From contig NBML01000032.1 in the NCBI GenBank assembly GCA_002085465.1, forward strand, positions 1 to 21,144: 21,144 nt of DNA. Reading direction: 5' to 3'. A program made the position numbers and the translations under genes. How positions within the stretch are numbered: position 1 is the first letter of the stretch; each line of letters begins with the position of its first letter. The notes below the pieces were generated by a model, which saw only the letters and a program-made list of their open reading frames with translations, searched no databases and was not told the DNA's origin. Below are positions 7,641 to 15,133 of this stretch, one piece after another. The stretch is from Desulfobacteraceae bacterium 4572_89 (GTDB taxonomy: Bacteria > Desulfobacterota > Desulfobacteria > Desulfobacterales > Desulfobacteraceae).

Positions 7641-10600
7641 GTGGAAATGCTGGAACCAGATATGAATCTTGAATCTGATCTTGGCATTGACTCCATTAAG
7701 CGGGTTGAAATTTTGTCCAAACTTGAACAGGAGATGGATGAAAATAACATCATATCTTCCGATGACATGGCTGACTTAAAAACAATTCAGGACATTGTTC
7801 AGTTTCTCAACCCTGAAAATCAAAATGCTTCTATGGATACCGCCCAAAAAAAAACTTCAGTCACTACCGGAGATGAAAATTTAACCCATTTAAAGGCAGA
7901 ACCGTTACAGAATGTGATTGTAAGGCAGGAAATCACCCTAAAAGAGTTTCCAACCAACCAGATCCGGTTTTATAATGGGGCAAAAATTGATCTGCCCCCT
8001 AAAAAAAAAGTTTATTTAACCCGTGACAATTCAAAAATAGCCGTTCATTTACAAAAGGGTTTTGAAAAACAGGGAATCCCTGCTGAACTTATTGATATCA
8101 GCCAGGGAGAGATTCCAGACCTGCCCGATGCTGCTGGCATTGTCATCATACCGGATTCATTTAAAAATCCAGATTCCCAGACAGCAAAAAAATTTTTAAA
8201 AAATGCTTTTAGTCTTTCACAGAAAAATGCACCTCATCTTATTTCTGCGGCCTCGGAAAAAGGGGCTTTTCTCGCAACCATCAGCTTCTTTGGAGGCGGA
8301 TTTGGATTCAGTTCTCCTTTGTTCTCATCCAACCCGGTTTATGGGGGACTTGCAGGGCTTGCCAAGACAGCAGATCTTGAATGGAAAAGTGTGTTGTGCA
8401 AGGCTCTGGATATGCCGGACTCTGTTGAAAAATGTATTGAAAACACAGACGCTGCTGTGCCCCTGATGATGACCCATGGTAATGTTGAAATGGGCCTGGA
8501 TGGTGACAGCTGCAATATTCCAACCCTTGAAACTCGGCAAATCCAGGAAGGAATAGTCAACCTTGGTAAGGATGATGTGGTGGTCATAACCGGCGGTGCA
8601 AAGGGAGTAACAGCAGAGTGTGCTGTCCAGATAGCCAGGGCATACTCACCCAGAATCATCCTTTTAGGTCGATCACCAGCATCTTTCCCAGAACCTGACT
8701 GGATTCAGGACATTACAGATCCATCTGGCATGAAAAAACAAATTCTGGCCCATGGCTTCAAAGACCAGAAACCCAAACCTGCTGATATTGAAAAACAATA
8801 CCAGGCTTTTATATCCAATAGAGAAATTCAGTCAAATATTGACCGCATCAGAGCCTGTGGTTCCCCTGTAAAATATATATCAGCCGACATCAGAGACACA
8901 AAGGAAATAAAGAGAATTTTCAAAGAAATCCGCAAAGAATTCAGCGGAATTTCAGCTGTCATTCATGGGGCAGGAGTCTTGGAAGACAAGCTTATTATTG
9001 ACAAACGTTCTGACCAGTTTAATCGTGTTTTTGATACCAAGGTAGAGGGTTTGGATGTACTATTGGCATCCACAAAAGATGACCCAGTTAAATATTTTGT
9101 CTCATTTTCATCCATTGCTGCCAGAACCGGCAATACTGGCCAGTGCGACTATGCCATGGCCAATGAAATTCTGAACAAAACTGCCCAGAAACTGGCCAAG
9201 GAAAAGCCTAATTGCAGATTTCTATCCATCAACTGGGGTCCCTGGGACGGGGGAATGGTTGATGATGGATTGAAACGAGAATTTTTAAAAAAAGGAATTG
9301 ACCTGATCCCATTGGAACAGGGCGCTTTGCAATTGATTAAAGAAATGGGTAACCAAGACACAAAAACCATTGAAGTTGTTATCAGCGCCGATACTGCCCA
9401 GGATAAACCTGTAAAAGAACCAGTTCTGACAATGGTATTAAAACAGTTCTTTGGACAAGAGGCTTCTCCCATTGTTGAATCCCACAAGATCGCACAGGAA
9501 CCAGTTGTTCCCTTTGCCTTGCAGGTGGAGCTTCTGGCCCATGCAGCTGAAAAAAACAATCCAGGCCTGATCTTTGCCGGCATGGATGATATGCGCCTGT
9601 TAAAAGGCATCAAATCCTTGGAAAACGGGATTCAGGTCCAGGCCAATCTTGGAAAATGCATTCCAGGGGAATCTGGATTCACAACCCCTGGTACTTTAAC
9701 CTCCCTTGATAAAAAAAAGAACAGCGTTAAACATGCCAGTTCCATTACTATACTCAAAAACAGCCTGCCCAAACCACCGGTATTATCCAAGGCGGCATTC
9801 ATGGATCTGCGCCCCTATAGCCTGTCAGTTGAACAGGCTTATGAAAATGTCCTGTTTCACGGGAAGGCTCTCCAATGCATCACTGCTATCAATGGAGTAT
9901 CTGCCAAGGGAATTGAGGTGATAACCAAACTTGCCCCCAGACCGGAACAATGGTTTAAGCAACCCCATGGTAAAAAATGGGTTATTGATCCCATGATGCT
10001 GGATGCTGCATTCCAGGCAGCCATATTATGGTCCCATGAAACAAAAAAACAGGTTTGCCTGCCCAGTTATATGGCCAACCTCCGCCTCTATGTATCCCAT
10101 GAAGAGCTCAAGGAAGAAGTTAAAATACTTTTTACAGTTAATGAAGAAACCCAGCATAAGATCAAAGGATATTTCACTTTTCTCAATGAAGCACAGACCG
10201 TGGTGGCCAGTATCACTGGATTTGAAGCCATTGTGGACCCCTCTTTAAAAGAAAAATTCAAAAGCACCCCCCTTTTTTCAAGGGAAAACATTCTGGCCTT
10301 TGCCCAGGGAAGTCCCTCCGAGGCCTTTGGAGACAAATATAAGATTTTTGACCACAAAAGAGAAATTGCAAGGCTGCCACGGCCACCCTATTTTTTCATG
10401 GACAGGGTACTGAAAGCAGATCATCCCCAATGGAAAATGCAACCTGGAGGATGGATAGAAACCCAGTATGATATTCCAGAAGATGCCTGGTATTTTACTG
10501 CAAACAAGGCCCAAACCATGCCTTTTTCTATCCTTCTTGAAATCGCACTTCAACCCTGTGGATGGCTTGCAGCCTATGCCGGTTCAGCCCTGCAGAGTGA

Positions 10601-11438
10601 TGACAGGCTTCATTTCAGAAACCTGGGTGGAAAAGCCAGCATACTCCAAACCATTGGAAAGGATTCAGGAACTCTTACCATTAGAAGCCGGATGACCGAT
10701 GTATCCCAGGCAGGCGGCATGATTATTCAGGACTTTGAAATGGAAGTTATAAATCATGGCAAACCTGTTTATACTGGTATAACCAATTTTGGATTTTTTA
10801 CAAAAGAGGCGCTTTCCACTCAAATTGGCATTCGAAATAGCCAGCTGAAAAATGATGTTCCTTTGGAATCTGAATTTCCCCCTTATATTTTTGCAGATTC
10901 TGCACCAAATACGCCTGATGATAAAAATATCAGCGATGGTTCAGGTATGCCCTCCAATGCCCTGAGAATGATAGACAGTATTGAAATGATGGATTATGAT
11001 GCAGGGCTTTACAAGAAAGGGTATATTAAAGCAGCTAAAAAGGTAAATCCAAAAGAATGGTTCTTTGATGCACACTTTTACCAGGATCCGGTTTGTCCGG
11101 GATCATTGGGAATAGAATCTTTTTTACAAATGCTCAGGTTTTTTCTTTTAAAAAAGTTCAATATACACACAAATGAATATGAGGTACAGATAACACCCAA
11201 TCACACCCATGAATGGACATACAGGGGCCAGATTACTCCGGCAAATAAAAATATAGAAATTCACGCCCATATCAAGGAGATTTCAGACGCTTCAAATAAA
11301 TACACCGTCACAGCAGATGGCGCTCTGACCATAGACGATATCTGCATTTATGAAATGAAAGATTTCAATGTGGAATTCATCCCGTTAACCCAGGCCGTTG
11401 ACAAACAACTACTGGACAAAATCCCGGAAAAAAAATAA
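7641..11438 (+). CDS. PfaA/PfaC-like synthase, piece 3: ACP2, ketoreductase, PKS dehydratase and two FabA-like dehydratase domains
   Basis: The frame (1265 residues from ATG 7641) is open back to 7518, and ATG 7641 lies inside ACP2, so it is not a genuine start. ACP2 carries S18 in LGIDSIKR. The ketoreductase (about 310-590) has the Rossmann motif ITGGAKGVTAE, SFSSIAARTG and Y504 in GQCDYAMANE. A PKS-type double-hotdog dehydratase follows: H615 in SHKIAQEPVVP (HxxxGxxxxP with Gln for Gly) and D788 in PMMLDAAFQ. Two FabA-like domains end the protein. The first (about 900-1070; LEIALQPCGWLAAY) has N955 where FabA has its catalytic His. The second (about 1115-1265) has H1145 and E1159 in AHFYQDPVCPGSLGIE, spaced like His70/Asp84 of E. 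coli FabA. Paired FabA-like domains normally belong to PfaC, so this is a PfaA-PfaC-type fusion lacking the second KS/chain-length factor. The gene ends 22 bp before a convergent gene. Confidence 0.9.
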   Translation: MEMLEPDMNLESDLGIDSIKRVEILSKLEQEMDENNIISSDDMADLKTIQDIVQFLNPENQNASMDTAQKKTSVTTGDENLTHLKAEPLQNVIVRQEITLKEFPTNQIRFYNGAKIDLPPKKKVYLTRDNSKIAVHLQKGFEKQGIPAELIDISQGEIPDLPDAAGIVIIPDSFKNPDSQTAKKFLKNAFSLSQKNAPHLISAASEKGAFLATISFFGGGFGFSSPLFSSNPVYGGLAGLAKTADLEWKSVLCKALDMPDSVEKCIENTDAAVPLMMTHGNVEMGLDGDSCNIPTLETRQIQEGIVNLGKDDVVVITGGAKGVTAECAVQIARAYSPRIILLGRSPASFPEPDWIQDITDPSGMKKQILAHGFKDQKPKPADIEKQYQAFISNREIQSNIDRIRACGSPVKYISADIRDTKEIKRIFKEIRKEFSGISAVIHGAGVLEDKLIIDKRSDQFNRVFDTKVEGLDVLLASTKDDPVKYFVSFSSIAARTGNTGQCDYAMANEILNKTAQKLAKEKPNCRFLSINWGPWDGGMVDDGLKREFLKKGIDLIPLEQGALQLIKEMGNQDTKTIEVVISADTAQDKPVKEPVLTMVLKQFFGQEASPIVESHKIAQEPVVPFALQVELLAHAAEKNNPGLIFAGMDDMRLLKGIKSLENGIQVQANLGKCIPGESGFTTPGTLTSLDKKKNSVKHASSITILKNSLPKPPVLSKAAFMDLRPYSLSVEQAYENVLFHGKALQCITAINGVSAKGIEVITKLAPRPEQWFKQPHGKKWVIDPMMLDAAFQAAILWSHETKKQVCLPSYMANLRLYVSHEELKEEVKILFTVNEETQHKIKGYFTFLNEAQTVVASITGFEAIVDPSLKEKFKSTPLFSRENILAFAQGSPSEAFGDKYKIFDHKREIARLPRPPYFFMDRVLKADHPQWKMQPGGWIETQYDIPEDAWYFTANKAQTMPFSILLEIALQPCGWLAAYAGSALQSDDRLHFRNLGGKASILQTIGKDSGTLTIRSRMTDVSQAGGMIIQDFEMEVINHGKPVYTGITNFGFFTKEALSTQIGIRNSQLKNDVPLESEFPPYIFADSAPNTPDDKNISDGSGMPSNALRMIDSIEMMDYDAGLYKKGYIKAAKKVNPKEWFFDAHFYQDPVCPGSLGIESFLQMLRFFLLKKFNIHTNEYEVQITPNHTHEWTYRGQITPANKNIEIHAHIKEISDASNKYTVTADGALTIDDICIYEMKDFNVEFIPLTQAVDKQLLDKIPEKK

Positions 11439-11440
11439 AC

Positions 11441-11465
11441 GCTGATAAATTAGAAATTTTTCAGC
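11441..11465. terminator. Hairpin between convergent genes, possible bidirectional terminator
   Basis: GCTGA and AAATT on the left pair with AATTT and TCAGC on the right, with one mismatch and a 3-base loop. The dyad fills the 22-bp gap between the synthase stop and the convergent epimerase gene and covers the epimerase stop codon. It is AT-rich and lacks a clear U-tract, so terminator activity is a guess. Confidence 0.35.
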
Positions 11466-12468
11466 CATAATATGACCTATACCACTCCACAAATTTATAG
11501 ATACCCTGGTTCACGGATGTGGATGGCTTGAACCCTGTGTCTGCGATAAGATCATTGACATCTGCATAGGTTGCTGGGACATCCCCGGGCTGCAGTGGCA
11601 GATAATCAATTATAGCTTTTTTTCCAATAGCCGTTTCAATGGCCCGGACAAACTCCATAAGCTCCACGGGCTGATTGTTCCCGATATTATACAATTTATA
11701 GGGAACACGGGAGGAAGAAGGATTTGGGGAATCTGAAGACCAGTCAGGGTTTGGCTGGGGAATCTGTTTCATCACCTGGATCACCCCTTCCACAATATCA
11801 TCAATATAGGTAAAATCCCTCTGCATATCCCCATTGTTAAATACCTGGATGGGCTTGTCTGCAAGAATGGCTTTGGTAAACAGGAAAAGCGCCATGTCAG
11901 GCCTTCCCCAGGGACCGTATACCGTAAAAAACCGCAGTCCGGTTGTGGGAAGATTATACAGATAGCTGTAGGTGTGGGCCATGAGTTCATTGGCTTTTTT
12001 GGAGGCTGCATAGAGACTGATGGGGTGGTCCACATTGTGGTGCACGGAAAAAGGCATACTGGTGTTGAGGCCATACACGGAACTGGAGGAGGCGTACACC
12101 AGGTGTTTTACTTTGGAATGGCGGCAGCCTTCCAGGATATTTCCAAACCCCACAAGGTTGGAATCCACATAGGAAGCTGGATTGTCAATGCTGTAGCGGA
12201 CACCTGCCTGGGCCGCCAGATTGACCACGCAGTCAAAGGCGTTTACATCAAACAGGTCTTTCATGGCTTTTCTGTCCGCCATATCCATAAAAAGAAAATC
12301 AAAACGGTTCTCTGGCTTGTCCAGCAAGGCCAGTCTGGTTTTTTTTAAATTCACATCATAATAATCATTTAAATTATCAATACCAATGACTCCATGGCCC
12401 TCTTCCAGGAGACGTGCTGTGAGGCTGTATCCAATGAAGCCTGCTACTCCGGTGACAAGAACTTTCAT
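11461..12468 (-). CDS. NAD-dependent nucleotide-sugar epimerase, UDP-glucuronate 4-epimerase-like
   Basis: This is an extended short-chain dehydrogenase/reductase of 335 residues, the usual length for UDP-glucuronate 4-epimerases of the LspL/CapI type, which interconvert UDP-glucuronate and UDP-galacturonate for polysaccharide or LPS synthesis. The N-terminal NAD motif is TGVAGFIG, followed by [14 protein letters not shown] typical of this subfamily. Other marks are [24 protein letters not shown], the catalytic Y153xxxK157 in [27 protein letters not shown] and [10 protein letters not shown] chose ATG 12468 over the in-frame ATG 12492 because AAGGAAAA lies just upstream and translation then begins directly at MKVLVTG. 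It is 24 bp downstream of the CPBP protease gene, so the two are probably co-transcribed. Substrate assignment is by family resemblance; a related UDP-sugar epimerase is possible. Confidence 0.88.
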   Translation of the reverse strand: MKVLVTGVAGFIGYSLTARLLEEGHGVIGIDNLNDYYDVNLKKTRLALLDKPENRFDFLFMDMADRKAMKDLFDVNAFDCVVNLAAQAGVRYSIDNPASYVDSNLVGFGNILEGCRHSKVKHLVYASSSSVYGLNTSMPFSVHHNVDHPISLYAASKKANELMAHTYSYLYNLPTTGLRFFTVYGPWGRPDMALFLFTKAILADKPIQVFNNGDMQRDFTYIDDIVEGVIQVMKQIPQPNPDWSSDSPNPSSSRVPYKLYNIGNNQPVELMEFVRAIETAIGKKAIIDYLPLQPGDVPATYADVNDLIADTGFKPSTSVNQGIYKFVEWYRSYYG

Positions 12469-12492
12469 AATTTTCCTTTTTAGTAAATCCAT

Positions 12493-13221
12493 TTACCACA
12501 ATTCCCAATGACCTGTAAAATAAACATACAAAGCCAAAGTGAAATTAGTGGTTCCATGGGCGATTATACAGGTCAGCAGATCTTTTCTCATGATCCATAA
12601 AATGGACATTAAAATTCCATAGGCAATGGATGCCGGCCATTCCGGAATGGTGTGGCCAAGGGCAAAAACAATGCTTGAAACAAGGACTGCCCAGATAGTC
12701 CAGGCGCCTGGTTTAACCTCTGCAATGTTTGATTCATCAAGGGCATTTAAAAGTGAGCCTTTGAGTTTATTCTTTCTGGCCCTATCTTTTCTGGTCTGGT
12801 CCCATTGCAGGGCAAGCCTGAATACATACCCCCGCATTGCAATCTCCTCAAAAACTGGGACAACAAGGGAAGCAGATACAAGCCTCAGATAAAAACCTGA
12901 ATTGGACCAGGCAATTGTGTCGGGTTCTGTAAATGGGGAATAAAAAAGAATCCACAGACCCAGGCCCAGCAGACCTCCAGCCATGCCCCAGAGAATGGAT
13001 ATCACTGGTTTATTCGGGCCGGTCAGGGGCACATACCAGCGCCAGGCCCAGTAAAGAAGGGCCGGAACTACCAGGAGCCTGATGATATAGTTGATTTCAA
13101 TGGGTATTATATTTTGAAGCAAGGAAGCAATACCGACGTAGGCAAGATAGGGCGCCAGGTATGGAAGCAGGAGGTCCCGGTTGATCAGTGTGGAGTTTTC
13201 AGCTTTTTCAGTGGTTTCCAT
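12493..13221 (-). CDS. CPBP-family (CAAX-type) intramembrane metalloprotease
   Basis: This is a polytopic membrane protein of about 242 residues with the CPBP/Abi signature. Numbering from the longer TTG start at 13257, the motifs are E137-E138 in FEEIAMRGYVFR, H202 in FALGH and H234 with N238 in IIAHGTTNF, the usual metal-binding residues. Hydrophobic segments cover about residues 28-52, 58-75, 85-107, 122-137, 186-202 and 208-248. The N-terminal arrangement (LPYLAPYLAYVG, LYWAWRWY) recalls the CAAX-protease-related proteins found near exosortase and exopolysaccharide loci, and the downstream nucleotide-sugar epimerase fits a surface-polysaccharide context, but no exosortase is in view. I prefer ATG 13221 over TTG 13257, because the TTG lies in the AT-rich leader next to a hairpin repeat; neither has a strong Shine-Dalgarno sequence. 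The substrate is unknown. Confidence 0.83.
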   Translation of the reverse strand: METTEKAENSTLINRDLLLPYLAPYLAYVGIASLLQNIIPIEINYIIRLLVVPALLYWAWRWYVPLTGPNKPVISILWGMAGGLLGLGLWILFYSPFTEPDTIAWSNSGFYLRLVSASLVVPVFEEIAMRGYVFRLALQWDQTRKDRARKNKLKGSLLNALDESNIAEVKPGAWTIWAVLVSSIVFALGHTIPEWPASIAYGILMSILWIMRKDLLTCIIAHGTTNFTLALYVYFTGHWELW

Positions 13222-13562
13222 TTGCGCTCGGTTTTTAAAAATATTATTTTTGCACAAAACCGCAAAGGCACAAAGGAATTTAGGTTCCTGGTGGCTTTGT
13301 GCCTTGGTGCAAGATTATATATTTCTTTACCATGAACCTGATATCAAAACAATGGAGGATAAAAAATTATAATAGACTTCACCATGATGTCCAACATTCA
13401 CTAAAATTATTTCTTTGTCCATGACAACAAATTCAAGGGTAATACATATAGACTGGGAAAACTTACAAAGACAAACATCAAGGAAATAGATAGGCGATAA
13501 AATGATGATTTCTATTCAATCTGGGTACATAAACGATGAAAAGGGATAAGGGAAACTAAACT
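13222..13562. other. Gene-free region between CPBP protease and small Arg-rich protein
   Basis: No convincing reading frame is present on either strand. The only clear structure is the hairpin at 13265-13305. The rest, up to the end of the 80-residue gene, is AT-rich with no recognisable RNA gene, terminator with U-tract or repeat. It should hold the promoter of the protease-epimerase pair, but no good match was found. Confidence 0.6.
13265..13305. repeat. Inverted repeat AAGGCACAAAG / CTTTGTGCCTT, possible dispersed intergenic element
   Basis: A perfect 11-bp stem (13265-13275 with 13295-13305) encloses a 19-base loop. The flanking bases (CCGCAAAGGCACAAAGG and the opposite TGGCTTTGTGCCTTGGTGC) resemble a GCAAAGGCACAAAG-type intergenic palindrome that I recall from deltaproteobacterial genomes. 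That resemblance is from memory and not verified. Confidence 0.55.
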
Positions 13563-13805
13563 TCAGGGCAGATCAGAATATATGGGTGAACTGCTCCATT
13601 TGCTGATTCTTTCCCAGCCGTAGCGATCTTCCCAGCCCCTTCGCCTGTCTTTTATGGTAACACGATTTTCCGCCCTGGGATATCCAGGGCCCATATCCAG
13701 GATACGGCGGTCAACCGGTGATCTGCGGTCAATGGCACATCGTTTTGAATAAATACTTTTTACCTCAAACATTGGTTTTTCGTGGTGCTGTACTTGTTCT
13801 TTCAT
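13563..13805 (-). CDS. Small basic hypothetical protein with RRSPVDRR-type motif
   Basis: The 80-residue product is rich in Arg and charged residues and contains two DRR-type elements, AIDRRSPVDRRI and IKDRRRGWEDRYGWE. Short proteins with RRSxxDRR repeats are common in deltaproteobacteria, but I know no function for them. There is no signal peptide or membrane segment. The ATG is preceded by AAGGAC at 9-10 bases, an acceptable Shine-Dalgarno sequence, and a consensus sigma70 promoter lies about 115 bases upstream (13920-13947), which supports real expression. That promoter sits just past the stop of the CULT gene, so this gene has its own transcription start even though it could also be reached by read-through. 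Confidence 0.65.
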   Translation of the reverse strand: MKEQVQHHEKPMFEVKSIYSKRCAIDRRSPVDRRILDMGPGYPRAENRVTIKDRRRGWEDRYGWERISKWSSSPIYSDLP

Positions 13806-13828
13806 AATACATTGTCCTTGTATGATAT

Positions 13829-13842
13829 GGTTACTGGTTACT
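13829..13842. repeat. GGTTACT direct repeat in the leader of the small gene
   Basis: Two adjacent copies of GGTTACT (AGTAACC on the minus strand) lie about 25 bases upstream of the start codon of the 80-residue gene, inside its predicted 5' leader. Chance is possible; a regulator or RNA-binding site is speculative. Confidence 0.3.
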
Positions 13843-13919
13843 CATTTGAGGTGCGAAACAGCGGAACAGAATATTTATGAGCCTTAGAAATTCCAGATCA
13901 AAGGAAACTTAATACTAAT

Positions 13920-13947
13920 ATTATATAAAATTTATCAGAATTGTCAA
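13920..13947 (-). promoter_or_regulatory. Consensus sigma70 promoter for the 80-residue gene
   Basis: On the minus strand there is TTGACA (13942-13947), a 16-base spacer and TATAAT (13920-13925), both hexamers perfect. The predicted start near 13913 gives a leader of about 108 nt before ATG 13805. It is the best promoter match seen in the window. Confidence 0.75.
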
Positions 13948-13971
13948 AATATTTTTTATAAATTTATACAT

Positions 13972-14370
13972 TTACGGAAAAATCAATTTATCCAGTATAA
14001 GACCAAAAAACCAAGATTGTCCTGAAGACAGATCTCCATTCGGGTATGGAATAAAAATCCAGCCAAGGTGGGTTTCACAGCCATGGCAGATAACTATTTT
14101 CCAGTCATATCCCCTGAACCAGGTAAATTCAGAAGAGACTGGAGAGGCTGAGGCGCATCCCGGGGCAGAATCAAAGCATCCGATTTCAAAAACATGGCCA
14201 TGGGGGTTGGCAAAGGTATGGGAAAAGGATCCGTCTTTCTGTATCTGGCAGGAGGGCCGGGTAATCTGGAAATTGCAGTTCCGGCAGATTATGACGGGTT
14301 CTTCCAGGGAAGAGGTCTTGGTCTTTTCCCTTGGTAAGACTTCTAAATCCTGTTTGGAAAAAATGTACAA
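13972..14370 (-). CDS. Single-domain bacterial cereblon-like (CULT domain) protein
   Basis: The 132-residue protein is almost entirely a CULT domain, the ligand-binding fold shared by human cereblon and small bacterial proteins such as Magnetospirillum gryphiswaldense cereblon isoform 4. The aromatic cage is W84, W90 and W104 (FTWFRGYDW and HLGW), with gaps of 6 and 14 as for W380, W386 and W400 of human cereblon. The zinc ligands are C29/C32 (CRNC) and C95/C98 (CHGC), the second pair 11 residues after the first Trp, again as in human (C391/C394). NPHGHVFEIGCF and the terminal FFGLILDKL also fit. Human H378 corresponds to F82, as I recall for the Magnetospirillum protein. The start is TTG 14370: GGAG lies 6 bases upstream, next to the stop of the EI24 gene. 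The natural ligand and role in bacteria are unknown; uracil- or glutarimide-like cyclic imides are known binders of the family. Confidence 0.9.
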   Translation of the reverse strand: MYIFSKQDLEVLPREKTKTSSLEEPVIICRNCNFQITRPSCQIQKDGSFSHTFANPHGHVFEIGCFDSAPGCASASPVSSEFTWFRGYDWKIVICHGCETHLGWIFIPYPNGDLSSGQSWFFGLILDKLIFP

Positions 14371-14380
14371 CTCTATCTCC

Positions 14381-15133
14381 CTATTTTTTCAGATCTCGAT
14401 CCAGGAAATACAGGGTTGCCCCCACCGGCGCAAAGGACAGGAAAAGGATATTCAGCCAGGGGATAAGGAATAGAAGCCCGAAACCAGCATGGAATAAAAG
14501 ATTCTGCTGTAAAAATCCAATGCGGTTCCTGAAGGGGAACATTCTCCGGGCCGGGACCAGGTCTGTATTGTCCCAGGCCAGAAAAATACAGGCGGTTATG
14601 GAGGAGAGAACAAAAACAATGGGGCTTATGGGGGTGAAAAGTCCTGCAAGCATTATGGCCAGGCTGATCAGGATCGGCAGAATTGCCCTGGGTATTTCCT
14701 GGCGGACCAGATAGACAAAGAGTCCAAGCCAGGAACCCTGGTCAACGGAAGCTTCTTGCCCTGTTATAATCCTTTCTGTGATTCTGGACATATAATCCAT
14801 GATAAACACACCAAAAAACAATTGGGCAATCAAATAGGACACAACCATGGCAATGGCGGCCAGGAAAATTGACAAAAGCCAGGAAGTAAGATTCCAGAGA
14901 TAAATAAGCCAGCCACTGTCAGGGGCCTTCCATATCAGGGCCAGAATTTCGTCATGCCAGTACAGGATTAATCCGGATAGAAAAAGGGTCAGGACAAAAA
15001 CAACAAAAAAACGCAGCAGCCCAAGCATTAAAAGGGAAGGAGTTCTCATTGCCAGGGAAACTCCTTTGATATTGTATCTGATACCTGAAAAAAATCCCAA
15101 TTTTTTATACCATCCTGTTTTTTTGTATTCCAT
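14381..15133 (-). CDS. EI24/CysZ-like integral membrane protein
   Basis: The 250-residue polytopic membrane protein has hydrophobic spans at roughly 33-60, 76-110, 150-178 and 208-242. It starts with the FFSGIRYNIKGVSLAMRTPSLL arrangement and ends with LNILFLSFAPVGATLYF, whose APVGAT is typical of EI24-domain proteins. The family includes the CysZ sulfate transporters; others are uncharacterised. In a sulfate reducer a sulfate-uptake role is tempting, but nothing here beyond family membership supports it, and there are no cys genes around it. The ATG at 15133 has only a weak ribosome binding site. The stop at 14381-14383 is 10 bp before the TTG start of the CULT gene, so the two are almost certainly co-transcribed. 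Confidence 0.82.
   Translation of the reverse strand: MEYKKTGWYKKLGFFSGIRYNIKGVSLAMRTPSLLMLGLLRFFVVFVLTLFLSGLILYWHDEILALIWKAPDSGWLIYLWNLTSWLLSIFLAAIAMVVSYLIAQLFFGVFIMDYMSRITERIITGQEASVDQGSWLGLFVYLVRQEIPRAILPILISLAIMLAGLFTPISPIVFVLSSITACIFLAWDNTDLVPARRMFPFRNRIGFLQQNLLFHAGFGLLFLIPWLNILFLSFAPVGATLYFLDRDLKK

Noticed and set aside
11974..12348. 124-residue plus-strand frame antisense to the epimerase
   Set aside because: The opposite strand encodes a complete epimerase with all motifs; the antisense product matches no family I recognise.
13114..13372. Plus-strand frames over the protease 5' end and hairpin
   Set aside because: Low-complexity translation, no ribosome binding site, antisense to a clear membrane protease gene; probably shadows.
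13806..13971. Riboswitch or RNA gene in the AT-rich gap
   Set aside because: No recognisable conserved core or strong stem could be identified by eye; only the promoter and a 7-bp direct repeat were kept.
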